This document shows positions 54,577-64,000 of a DNA stretch of 64,000 nucleotides, one piece after another; within the stretch, counting starts at the first letter, position 1, and every line of letters starts with the position of its first letter. The position numbers and the translations under genes were made by a program. Source of the stretch: Trichaptum fuscoviolaceum. Taxonomy: Eukaryota > Basidiomycota > Agaricomycetes > Hymenochaetales > Trichaptaceae. Location of the stretch: positions 2,101,317 to 2,165,316 of the forward strand of contig CAJSYZ010000012.1 in the NCBI GenBank assembly GCA_910574455.1. The letters run 5' to 3'. The notes beneath the pieces are model-generated. The model searched no databases. It saw only the letters and a list, made by a program, of their open reading frames with translations, and was not told the origin of the DNA.

Positions 54577-56527
54577 ATGGGTAAAGGTGTAAGTACTTCC
54601 TTGCGTCACTGGTATGCTCTGGCATCTCATAATGTATCATTCCAACAGTACAGCTCCGCTATCGCGTCGAACCCCGTACGTGGTCATTGTAGCAGAGACA
54701 TTGAAGTGTGATAGCTAAACAAATGGTGTTGTAGGTTATTGTGGGTTCGTTCGCATGTATCGGCGGTGGACTATTCGGTCTGGACATCTCGTCCATGTCC
54801 GGAGTTTTGAGCGTACGTGGTTTTGTTTCTTTACGGTTTTGATTGATTTTTGACGGATCATACATACAGAATGAGGCCTACTTTCGTGTGTTCAATCACG
54901 TACGTCTGTTGAATGACATTACTCCTTTTCACGCTTTTAATTAATGATATTCTATTTCAGCCCACGTCAAATCCTCAAGGCGCAATAGTAGCGTCCATGC
55001 CTGCCGGCTCCTTTGTCGGCGCTCTTGCGGTGACGAAACTTGCTGACTGGATGGGTCGCAAAAAGACAATCATCTTGTCTGGTATTGTCTGGGTGATTGG
55101 TAGTATCTTACAGGCAGCTGCACAGGTAAATGCTCGATCTTCTTGTGTCGACCACTTTGAGCTAAGATAAGATGTTAAGAACCGTGGTATGCTTGTGGTT
55201 GGGCGCATCATCTCAGGTATCGCTGTTGGTCTTGCTTCGTCTACGGTCCCACTTTACCAAGCCGAGATCACTGCTCCGGCTGTTCGTGGTCGCTACATCT
55301 CCCTTCAGCAATGGTCTATCACATGGGGTATTCTCATCCAGTATTTCATCGAGTTCGGGTGCTCGTACATTAATGGAACTGCATCTTTCCGTATCCCCTG
55401 GGCGCTCCAGATGATCCCTGCTATCCTCCTCTCTGTCGGCATGCTTTGGTTCCCCGAGTCACCACGTTGGCTGGTGGACCATGGACGTGAAGACGAAGCT
55501 CTAGAAATCCTCGCGGATCTGCATGGCAAGGGAGACAAGGACAACGAGCTTGTACAGCTCGAGTTCGAGGAAATCAGGCAGCAGGTCAACTTTGAGAAGA
55601 CCGAGGGTGCGAAGAGCTATCTCGATCTGCTCAAACCTGGTGTCGTCCGTCGTGTTGGACTTGGAGCGAGCTTGCAAATGTGGAGTCAGGTGTGTCTCAT
55701 TTATTTTATTTTATCGATAACTATCAAAGGCTCATGGATTATCAAAGCTTTCCGGGATGAATATTATGATGTACTACATCATCTACGTCTTCAACGGTGC
55801 TGGTTTGACAGGCCGTCGCGGCAACTTGATTGCGGATTCTATCCAATACGTTTTGAACGTCCTCTTCACAGGTAATACTCACCTGCTCTGCTTTTCAAAC
55901 ACCGCTTAACGTTGAAATATTTGCTTAGTCCCTGCAATCATCTATATTGACAAGTGGGGACGTCGTCCGATGCTTCTCATTGGTACCGCACTTATGGGCT
56001 TCTTCCTCATGATGGTTGGTGGCCTTCAGGGTCGTTTCGGAGAGTGGGGCGTCGTCGATGGCTCAGCTGTCTGGGTTATCGTCAACCAGCCTGCGGCAAC
56101 ACGCGGCATTATTGTCTGCTCGTACCTCTTCGTCTGCTCGTTTGCCATTACTATGGGTCCGGTCTCCTGGACGTACCCGGCTGAGATCTTCCCGATGCGC
56201 GTTCGCGCGAAGGCAGTCTCTGTCTCTACCGCGGCGAACTGGGCATTCAACTTCGCACTCGCTTGGGCCGTCCCTCCTGGTCTGTCAAATATCGCGTACA
56301 AGACGTACTTCATTTTCGGTACCTTCAACTTCGCTGCCTTCATTCACATATTCTTCTGCTTCCCTGAGACGAAGGGCCGTACCCTTGAGGAGATCGAGGA
56401 GGTCTTCGCCCAGGGCCATGTCTTCACCGCATGGCAGATTGACTCGAACGTGGGGAAGAAGACCCTCGAGGATGTCAAGCATCAATCCGGGGAGAAGTAT
56501 GTTGATGAGAAGAGTTCAGACGCATGA
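54577..56527 (+). CDS. MFS sugar transporter (12 TM)
   Basis: Exons 54577-54588, 54649-54675, 54735-54812, 54870-54899, 54961-55125, about 55171-55689, 55748-55871 and 55929-56527. Signatures: 'GGGLFGLDISSMSGVL' (TM1), 'ADWMGRKKTII' (loop 2-3, D-R-x-GR-K), 'GRIISGIAVGLASSTVPLYQ' (TM4-5), 'PESPRWLVDHGREDEAL', 'LSGMNIMMYYIIYVF' (TM7), 'DKWGRRPMLLIG' and 'PAEIFPMRVRAKAVS', 'FPETKGRTLEEIEEVF'. This is the Hxt/lactose-permease-like family; a proton-coupled hexose or disaccharide importer at the plasma membrane is expected. The acceptor of the exon at about 55171 is odd: the nearest AG (55170-55171) leaves the frame one base short of 'DVKNRGMLVVGRI', so one base may be missing. All other junctions are in phase. 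Confidence 0.9.
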
Positions 56528-57106
56528 TGCAGGTTTGGTCAATTGAAGTGGATACTGTATCATTCATCGATAGGCTTTTATCTTCCTTTTTTTCTTATCC
56601 TTTCGTACTCTCCACTTTGGAGCACTGTTTATGACTAGTTCTGAGATCTTTGTACGAGGTATTGGTTTCTGCATTTCACGACTCACGACAAACAAGATGA
56701 ATTCTTTTGCGATTGAAACCTGTGATGCCAGAATAAAGAGTTTCGGATGTAAGCGGGAAATGGACCGGTGCCGGTAGCCTGAGTATTAGGGTTAAGTAAC
56801 TTACTACAATACCGGGTTGCCCTTCCACTGGCACCTCTGTTTCAATACCATTTACTACTGCATGGACTTAACATCACAGCCAGTATACTGCCCAGCCACT
56901 TCTGCAGGTCAGCTTCTCGAAACGGAGAAATATCAACTTCATAAGTTAGCAGGAAGCACAAGAGCTACTTTCACTAGCACCGGTGCCGAAGTGACTCGCA
57001 ACCCGAACACATCGGCTAATTGAAAGACAGATAAACCTACGGCTGACGATTGATTCAATATCCCCATCGCTGTCATTCCGCCAATACCTGTAAAGCTGTC
57101 TGCGCA
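56528..57106. other. Intergenic region between transporter and regulator
   Basis: 3' end of the transporter message and 5' region of the next gene. No ORF supported. 'GGTGCCGGTAGCCTGAG' (56768) and 'CACTAGCACCGGTGCCGA' (56975) share an inverted CACCGGTGCC core. Confidence 0.4.
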
Positions 57107-60100
57107 ATGGATAGCTTTGTATCAGAACAACCTGGCAATACCGATGCTGCTGGCACTGGCAGTCGCTTAGGAAAAGACCGAGAAATCGAACGCAAAAGAG
57201 CCCGAGGGGAGGCTTCGTGCGCAGAGTGTCGCCGGTAAGTCATTATCTAGCAATACGAGAAAGTCTCAGACACAACTCATAAATAAACAATGCTTAGGTT
57301 AAAACTAAAGTGTGACAAGAAGGTGGGTCGCAAATTGGTCCGTCCAGTGGCATTGTGACAGAATATGGGTATTTAGCTTCCCTGCTCCACCTGTGTGCGC
57401 AGAGGTTGTCCGACTGTGTGTCCAAATGGTGAGTGAAGCAGTATGATTGTGATTATGGAATGTATGTGCTGAAACCTGTTAGGTACGATTGCGACTAAGC
57501 AAGGTAACAAGTAAGTTGTTCACTGATTAAAGTTGCCCAGAATGTCATTTATCTCGCTTTTGGCAGATATGTGCTGGCAGATACTGAAAAGCTGCACACA
57601 AAGCTTCTGGAGATGAGCAGACGGGTTCGTCAACTCGAGGATGCTTTGCAGATTGCCCAAGCTTCACTGTCATCCTCGATACATCCACTCCTTGCGGAGG
57701 ACTTACTATCTATTAAACACGGTGTAGATGCTCCTGATGATCTGCAAAAGGAATTGAGTAACCCTGAGTGGGATATCTACACCTCGTTTGGGACTCTATC
57801 GATATCGGATCGAGGAGAGACGCGTTTCGTGGGCCGTTCGAGCTCGGAGGTCTGTGATTTTGTCCCTCAACTACCTGTTGCTGACAAGCAATATCGTTTT
57901 ATAGGCTTTAATGGCGGTAAGCAAAATGTAAGGCACTGCGACGCTGCATATCCCTGACATTCATTTTAAGGCAGTTGAAGGAGACGAGCCTGAGCTCCGG
58001 GATCAATTGAAGCCTAAACTGCCTTCAGACATCGCTTATCTCACCGAGACGTTTCCCTTTACGCCTGTTTATTTTCCAAAAGAGCAAGTATTGTCGATGA
58101 TCAAAGAGCGTTTACCTTCTTATGAGCGTGCAACTGCTCTTGTTGAGGCTTACTTGCAACATCTTTCATGGTTCTTCCGGCCGGTCGAGCGCGACCAAAT
58201 TATGGAAGAGCTCATTCCAACTTTCTACAAGCGAAAGACGTCAGTAGCTCCGTTTGAGTTTGAAACGGGACTGGAGGCACATCAGTTGGCACTTTTGTTT
58301 GGCGTATTTGCAGCTGGTTCGGCCGGGGATATGACGATGGAGCCATATAGCGCAGAAGGCGAACTGTATCGTCAGCTAGGGAGGGCAGCGCTCGGTCTAC
58401 ACTCTATATTCGAGGGTACATCACTCGTGACAGTGCAAGCTCTCTCGTTGATCGCCGTTTACGACTTCTTCAGCTGTAACACACAGACGCTCGATACCGC
58501 TTGGAAGCTAGTGTCTATGGCGCTTTGTCTAGCATCAAGTGTACGTTTATTAGCATACATTTGCTTGTTTGCGGCAAACGTAGCTAATGACTAAACTCAT
58601 AGATCGGACTTCGTGAGACTCTCTAATAATCATTTATAATTGTGTAGCTCATTTGAGTTATGTCAGACTGGGATCCGACGAGCTGGAACCTTGATGCGAA
58701 GCAAATCCAAAGGCGGAGAAGTGTTTTCTGGGAGCTCTCTTCTTTTGATAGTTGGAAGGTAAGCGCCTTCGACCGTTCATGTCTTGTCCCTATCAGAATT
58801 CTGATGACTATCAGTCTCTCGGATCAGGCAGGCCTGCCGTTTTCCATATGCACGAAATTGACTGCCATTATCCGGAAGATACTGACGCAGAAGTCGGACC
58901 AGATGGCAAGACGATACCCGGATGTAACTGTTTTCTCAAGATTTGCCTCTGCTAACCACCATGCTCATTTGTTGAACCTAGTCTGGGCCTGGAAGCACGA
59001 CTTTGGTCGAAACATAATTGCCGCTGTCGCTGACCGGATGTGCACAGTACGACCGACAAAATACTCAGAGATTCTTGAGCTGGACAGGAAGGTTCGGGAA
59101 TTTAAGATAACAAATTACAGATCTCCGATTCCGGGAAACGACCCTCAGACCGTCATTGATGTTCCTATGACCTTAATTTACAGAGAGATTAGTGAGTGAA
59201 ATGACTCGCTTCAAACTTCTGTCTGGACGTGTAACTCTTACACATTTTAGCTCTCCTTTTCATCCACAGGAACTTCTTCGCAAGAGCTATGCAAGAGAAT
59301 CCAACGAACCCTGTTCGGAGCCGCTTTGCTCCATCATTTCTCTCTGCATATGCCAGCTCTATCACAATATTGAGAACCTTGCGCCAGGAGAGCGCGAAGG
59401 GATCAAACCCACTCTTGCGGCGCCAGTGGCCACTATGGGCGCATGCTCTCGCGGCTGCGGTATGTTAGATCTGCATTGACTGAGGAAGCGCGCGTTTGAC
59501 TTGTTCTCGCATCTTAGGTCATCGTTGGTACTGTTGCTGCTAAAGATGCACCATCCGAATTATCTCGTGCGGCTCTCAAAGAGTTGGAGCATGCCATTGC
59601 TCTCTTTGACCTTATGACAGGCCATCCAGTCGTTGGGAATGGTCTTGTGCGTCCTTGAACCGTTACAAATGTCTCCACCTCACTTACATCACCTAACGTC
59701 TTGCTTTAGCCGATACTACTTCGTATCCGAGAAAAAGCGCGCAATTTGGCCGAGGGAACTAACCCGCAGGGCTCAAATTCTGCTACCGGGGGGAAGAACG
59801 AGGAAATTGACGAAGCGCTGTCGATCATTGGCGGCGCGACTCGCTTCGTTAGGAAAGTTCGACACCTCCGCGGTTCACCTGAGTTGGGTACACCTTCACC
59901 CGCGACGAGCGCTGGTAAATCGTCGCCATTAAGCAAGGATGCGTTGCTTCCTACCCCTTCGATATCTTCTCCAGCGTTGTTTGACGGCGAGATGTCCTCA
60001 AGCTCCGGGAACCCTGTCTCTACGTTCGGCGCCCACGAACTTGAAAGCGAAAGCTTGAACATGAATTCAGAAACTTTAAGTCAGTTCTTACAACGACAGG

Positions 60101-60537
60101 TAGCACAGGAGGGGCACCAGCATGAGCGTGGTGGTGCGCCTTTCTTATCGAATAGCGAGCCTGCGGCATGGGTGTCGTCAAGCGACAGTTCACAGTCGCC
60201 TTTCGTGGCGTCCGGTGTCCCTTCAGCCAATACCTCTTACACAACACCCGGATTCACGCCGGCCGATCCAGCATCAACCAACTCATTCTTGAATGCGATC
60301 GATTTCAACGCTGAATTTCCCAATTTCTTGGCCCCAACCGACCTCCCTATGGCCATCGACGACCTGAACATGAACTTCGATTTTGACGTTGGCGCCGGGA
60401 TGAGCTCGTTTTCGGATCCAGCGACGAAGTCTCAACTGGAGCTGCAATTCTCCGACTCAACGATCGCTCAGGCGTGGCACTCCATATTGGAAGACCCGCG
60501 ATTCGCGGGCTCTGGCAGTGGTACTGGGCCGTTTTAG
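57107..60537 (+). CDS. Zn2Cys6 fungal-specific transcription factor
   Basis: About ten short-intron exons. The DNA-binding cluster spans three exons: 'GEASCAECRR' + 'LKLKCDKK' + 'LPCSTCVRRGCPTVCPNG', giving the six Cys of a Gal4-type binuclear zinc cluster. A coiled coil follows ('TKLLEMSRRVRQLEDALQI', 57590-57660). The middle homology region includes 'HLSWFFRPVERDQIMEEL', 'HQLALLFGVFAAGSAGD', 'GLHWDPTSWNLDAKQIQRR' (across 58516-58690) and 'RSVFWELSSFDSWK'. A helical end follows with 'HRNFFARAMQENPTNPVRS' (59270 on) and 'PLWAHALAAA'. The last 260 residues are Ser/Pro/Asn-rich and hydrophobic/acidic ('DFNAEFPNFLAP', 'DDLNMNFDFDVG'), likely an activation domain. Nuclear. It follows the sugar transporter in the same orientation, so control of that gene is possible but not shown. 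Confidence 0.88.
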
Positions 60538-60839
60538 CTCTGGCTGTTGTTCGTTCTTGCTATCTTTAAAGCTGTTATGATAGAAGTTGTATCATATTGT
60601 AATTGTAACAAACCTCCACTCATATCCTTGTATAGAATAATATTTGTGAGCTTGATGTAACAAGGTTGACCAATGTGTACAATATATTGGACTAATACTA
60701 CAAGCCAACTTTTTCACATGCATTGATTGGCTTGCAGCCATCCTACAGTAAACTTGTTGTCTACAGTAGCTACACTGCACCTAATCAGAGTGCCTAGCAT
60801 GAACGGAATTGCAAAAGTCAGAGACTGGTCTCCAGAGAG
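60538..60839. other. Short intergenic spacer between convergent genes
   Basis: Region between the TF stop and the stop of the minus-strand orphan gene; no coding signal. Confidence 0.5.
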
Positions 60840-61977
60840 CTAAGTCAACCACGAGCTCACTCCATATGGTGACCAATGCCCATCCACGAAGGTGCTATCA
60901 CGATAAGCAACAGGAAACGAAGTTTGCACAGGGGCAAAGTCTACATTTGGATAACCACGAAGGTCAAAATACTCCTGGATCGTATCCGCCATTGAATTTG
61001 GCTGATAGCGAGTATCAAGAGACTGGATCACGGCAGCAGAGCCCTGGCCCTGCCAGTGACACTGGGCGTCGACAAAACCTGTTGACGGTTTGCGGTAGGC
61101 AGACGCTACCGCAAACACATAAGGATTCTGTACTGGTTTGTAGACGGGACGTGTTTGGATCACCGTGTTGAGATATTCTCCGCCCGACATAATGGTGCAA
61201 GGATTATCGGGGAGAGTGTAGATGTCCGGATCCGGCTTCACTAGGGAGGCCTCTACTAGTCCGCCGGTGGTGTCCTCAACCGAGCAGCTTGGTACATCTG
61301 CACCAGAGATATACCCCGATGGACCAGTTGACACTGGCATGTGCGTGTCCAGCGGGAGCACTGCGTAAGGGTACGAACCCGACGTATGCTCTTCAGAGGG
61401 TGCGCTGTATTTTAGCTCGTTTGATCCATCCGAGTCTGTATCGTAGTCAATCAAGAGTCCAGCAGCGTCGCATGGTGAATGAGATCCTCCAGGGACGGGC
61501 ACTGCACTGCCTAAACCAGGCGCTGGAAGGGATGCAGACTGCATCTCGCCCTAAGAAAAAACAAATGTGCATGTACGTTAGCAGCTTCGATCTCACCCAG
61601 AGAATCGGCGATCAAACACGCACGCCATGGAGGGAGAACACCGAGAGCTGGTCGAGCGGGACCTGTTTCGCAGAATAGTACAGTCGCGGATCGTTGTTGT
61701 TCTGCTTTTTTATGTCGGAGGATCTGATGCGCTGGATAGATATGTACGGACGATACTGGGTTGGCCAAGGGTGTCAGTGCTTGGTTTCCGGGAACAAGTA
61801 CTAATAGAAGCGTGTCTCGTACCCTCTTTCCAGTCTCAAAGTGAAATTGCAGCTCGCCCGATGCACGACTCGAAAAGTCCTTCAAATATTCCAAATTGAT
61901 TGCAATTTAGATGGGTGGGTAAGAGGGGAAAGATGTGTGTCATATACCTGCGAACGGGATTGACGACGAGGAGGCAT
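60840..61977 (-). CDS. Orphan protein, Pro/Ser/Asp-rich
   Basis: The clear part is a 234-codon frame from 61544 to 60840: 'DYDTDSDGSNELKY', 'GEYLNTVIQTRPVYKPVQNP', 'YQPNSMADTIQEYFDLRGYP' and 'TFVDGHWSPYGVSSW'. Upstream, 'MPPRRQSRSQ' at 61977 ends in a GTATAT donor, and a frame opens at 61879 ('DFSSRASGEL', 'ILRHKKAEQQRSATVLF'). The junction from that exon to 61550 (acceptor 'tcttag') does not keep phase, so the exon set is unresolved or a base is missing. Tyr/Pro/Ser-rich composition with acidic patches is typical of a transcription-factor-like disordered tail (inference). No domain recognised. Confidence 0.5.
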
Positions 61978-62590
61978 CTCAAATGTGTTGAGGGAGGAAA
62001 CGGTGAAACCCACAGAGGGTTGAAGACTAGAGCATCGTTTTTAACGTATCGCACTACGCATTGTGAACAGTGCAAGAGAATGTGAAGTTCGCCGTATGAG
62101 GAGGCGATGTCCTAGTCCTAGTATCGATAAGACCTACAAAAGAGAAGACGCCTTGCTTTGTCTTTTTGATTTGACGTTATATGTGGAAGAAGCAGGGAGC
62201 GTTCATAGAGAACCACCATAGCACAGCATAGCCGACTCTTCTGGTGCGAAGTTTTTTTCATGGATGGTGCAAGTACCTCCGCCGAACCCTGATATACGGG
62301 GCCGCACAGCCATCCCAACCCATGCTTAGGCGCCATGACTTTGCACGACTGCGGATGCTACGAGCTATGACAGAGCAGCATGAACATCAAGAAGCTTTGA
62401 TGGAAGAGAGGGTGAGAATTGTCGGGGATTCGAACGCAGCCCAGTGGCCAGATATTACAAAAGTTGATCTCGAAGATTCAAGCATCGCAGTAATTGGGAT
62501 GTTCTTTGACAAGCTGTGTTAGGACTGCTCTGAACTCGACGACTACTAGAACCGACTTGTTATAAGCTCCCGATCATCCACATAAATCAG
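61978..62590. other. Intergenic region
   Basis: A plus ORF at 62244-62522 (92 codons, 'RAMTEQHEHQEALMEERVRI') is the only open frame; no domain, no intron, and it ends 69 bases from the thioesterase stop on the other strand. Not called as a gene. Confidence 0.35.
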
Positions 62591-63661
62591 TCACTGCTTC
62601 CCGTCTTCCGTCTCATCTGGTATAGGCACAGGATCCCCGCCCTGGAACTCCGCAGCTGCATTCGCAGGCCGTTCGCCCAGCGAGCTCCGGATGTGCGTCG
62701 TATTCAGGAGGTGCGCATACTTCGGTTGCACAAAAAGACCTCTGAGTCACGAACATGAGAAATGAACTACGCATTAAATAACTAGGGAAGTTCGCACCTG
62801 GCAGTTGCGAGTATGTTCCCATGCTCGTCTTCCGCAGTCCCCTCCACGTACGCCTTGCGCCCCTTTAGTTCCACTAGCTTGCAGCGAAAAATGACAAACT
62901 GTTCTTGATGTTAGTAGATAGCTCGTAGTGACTATTCTGGATGGCGGTGTACCTGATCAGCCCGAGTAGGAGCTTTGTAGTCGACTGTCAGAGTTGCTGT
63001 GACAGCAACCTTCTCCGGCACATTCATTATTGACTGCAAGGGGTATTACATCGTTCCGTCTTCGAAAGAACATGATATTAAAACGCACCAGTCTGCCCAA
63101 AGACTCATCAAACACAGTGGCGATCAGCCCGCCGTGCACAATGCCATCATGCCCACACAACCCACGGCCGAAGTGCAGAATCCCAACCGTCTCGCTCTCG
63201 TCCTCCTTCACGCGCAAAAGCGGCGGTAGAGCGAGTTTGCCAGGTCCACGCAGCGCACCCGCTGTCAACGTGTTCACCCTCCGTTCCTCTGGGATATGCA
63301 AGTACGGCCGCGTCTCATACCAATCCTTCGCGTCTTGTGCTTCTCTGAGCTTCTTCAGAGCCGGTAACGCCTGCAGCTGCTTCTCGAGGGCCTCTGTGTA
63401 CGCGATGGACGATGGTAAGCTGGGGTCGGGTGGAGGGGGCGCTGGCCGGGGTGATATGAGCTGAATGAGCTCTGGTGGATAGAAGGCACCAAGCGTGTAC
63501 GCAATGAAGGACGCACTCAGCGCGGTGGCGACTGCATGGGATGTTTTGATGCCGCCTTTAGAGGCTTGCGCCGTCGAGTACGAGCGCTGGAGACGTGCGT
63601 GCACTTGCGTTGGGGATGCCCGAAGGCGAGGAAGGGGTGATAACCGACGAACAGCAAGCAT
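62591..63661 (-). CDS. Hotdog-fold acyl-CoA thioesterase (4HBT/THEM4-like), mitochondrial-type
   Basis: Exons 63661-63089, 63033-62953, 62898-62798 and 62741-62591 join in phase (906 bases, 301 residues). The N-terminus is Arg/Ser-rich without acidic residues ('MLAVRRLSPLPRLRASP', then 'RSYSTAQ'), a good mitochondrial presequence. A hydrophobic segment follows ('AVATALSASFIAYTLGAFYP'). The domain contains 'CGHDGIVHGGLIATVFDESLG', the helix with the conserved HGG-x-D/E motif. 'IMNVPEKVAVTATLTVDYKAPTRAD' and 'VELKGRKAYVEGTAED' complete the central strands. Members hydrolyse acyl-CoA; the chain length is not shown by sequence. Likely bound to the inner membrane by the hydrophobic segment (inference). 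Confidence 0.88.
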
Positions 63662-64000
63662 AACGCTCTCAGACAGAACGCAGGATATAAATTATAGAGC
63701 CGTCTATGATAGAAAGGAAAAAGCAGTTGAGAAAATATGAGTTTGCTTTGAAGGAGGTTCAAGTGTTGAACTTGTAAATGAGGCTCAGGCCGGCTCTTTC
63801 AAATAACCGACGCAGCCGGCGCACCCAGCAACTTCAACTTTCTATTCCTCTCCCATAACCTTCGGGGCTTCAACGAATTCTTCATCATTTCAGAATGCTT
63901 TAAGAATCGACAGTGGGATGAGATGGACGTAGGAAGCAAGAAAGACCATGCTGCAGAATGTAATCTGTTCTGATTATATACAAAAATATGTTTGTCAGCC
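63662..64000. other. Upstream region of the thioesterase gene
   Basis: 339 bases to the window end, no ORF supported; expected to contain the thioesterase promoter. TATAAAT-like sequence at 63686-63692 on the minus-strand side. Confidence 0.4.

Noticed and set aside
62244..62522. 92-codon plus ORF near the thioesterase 3' end
   Set aside because: No recognisable domain and no supporting structure; could be chance.
1..64000. CRISPR arrays, bacterial operons, rRNA or tRNA genes
   Set aside because: Spliceosomal introns and gene content are eukaryotic. I saw no spaced repeat array, no rRNA sequence and no convincing tRNA A/B-box pair by eye; a tRNA scan would be needed to be sure.

Overview
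The window reads as nuclear DNA of a mushroom-forming basidiomycete (Agaricomycetes). Genes are split by many short GT-AG introns of about 45-70 bases. The content is typical of that group: a KDZ transposase with a Ulp1 protease domain, a Plavaka-type transposase, two Ty3/gypsy chromoviruses, a TKL-type kinase with an HGDLR catalytic loop, a BCS1-like AAA ATPase copy, a Zn2Cys6 regulator and an MFS sugar transporter. About two thirds of the window is mobile DNA, remnants or orphan families.

Layout. 1-8041: KDZ transposase/Ulp1 gene (5' end outside the window), a small basic gene on the minus strand hidden behind it, a 12-bp tandem repeat, and a multi-exon orphan gene. 8042-12572: AT-rich DNA with one intronless, possibly ADP-ribosyltransferase-like ORF (9947-10744) and a 94-bp tandem repeat. 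12573-19454: ordinary genes: a kinase, a secreted/single-pass membrane protein and a WRN-type 3'-5' exonuclease. 20364-24129: a decayed BCS1-like ATPase, a possible protease remnant and a trypsin-fold gene, all on the minus strand. 24952-31286: an orphan gene facing a Plavaka transposase, flanked by clusters of short subterminal-type repeats. 31558-51829: one orphan host gene of many tiny exons, split by two complete same-orientation LTR retrotransposons (33289-42973 and 43583-49919), each with its own 5-bp target duplication. 54577-64000: a conserved-looking block: sugar transporter, Zn2Cys6 regulator, one orphan gene and a mitochondrial-type hotdog thioesterase.

The most interesting material is in the two retrotransposons. 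Both carry, just inside the 5' LTR, an 11-12 base perfect complement to a site near the expected transcript start in the LTR, as in Tf1/sushi-type self-priming. Both end gag with a canonical -1 slippery heptamer (A AAT TTT; G GGT TTT) touching the UGA stop, with pol in the -1 frame. The first element also has a long region before gag encoding a diverged copy of the integrase HHCC module, and two extra ORFs after the chromodomain, the last ending in a Cys/His cluster. Almost every frame break I found is a single missing base, so assembly error must be weighed against real decay before any copy is called dead.
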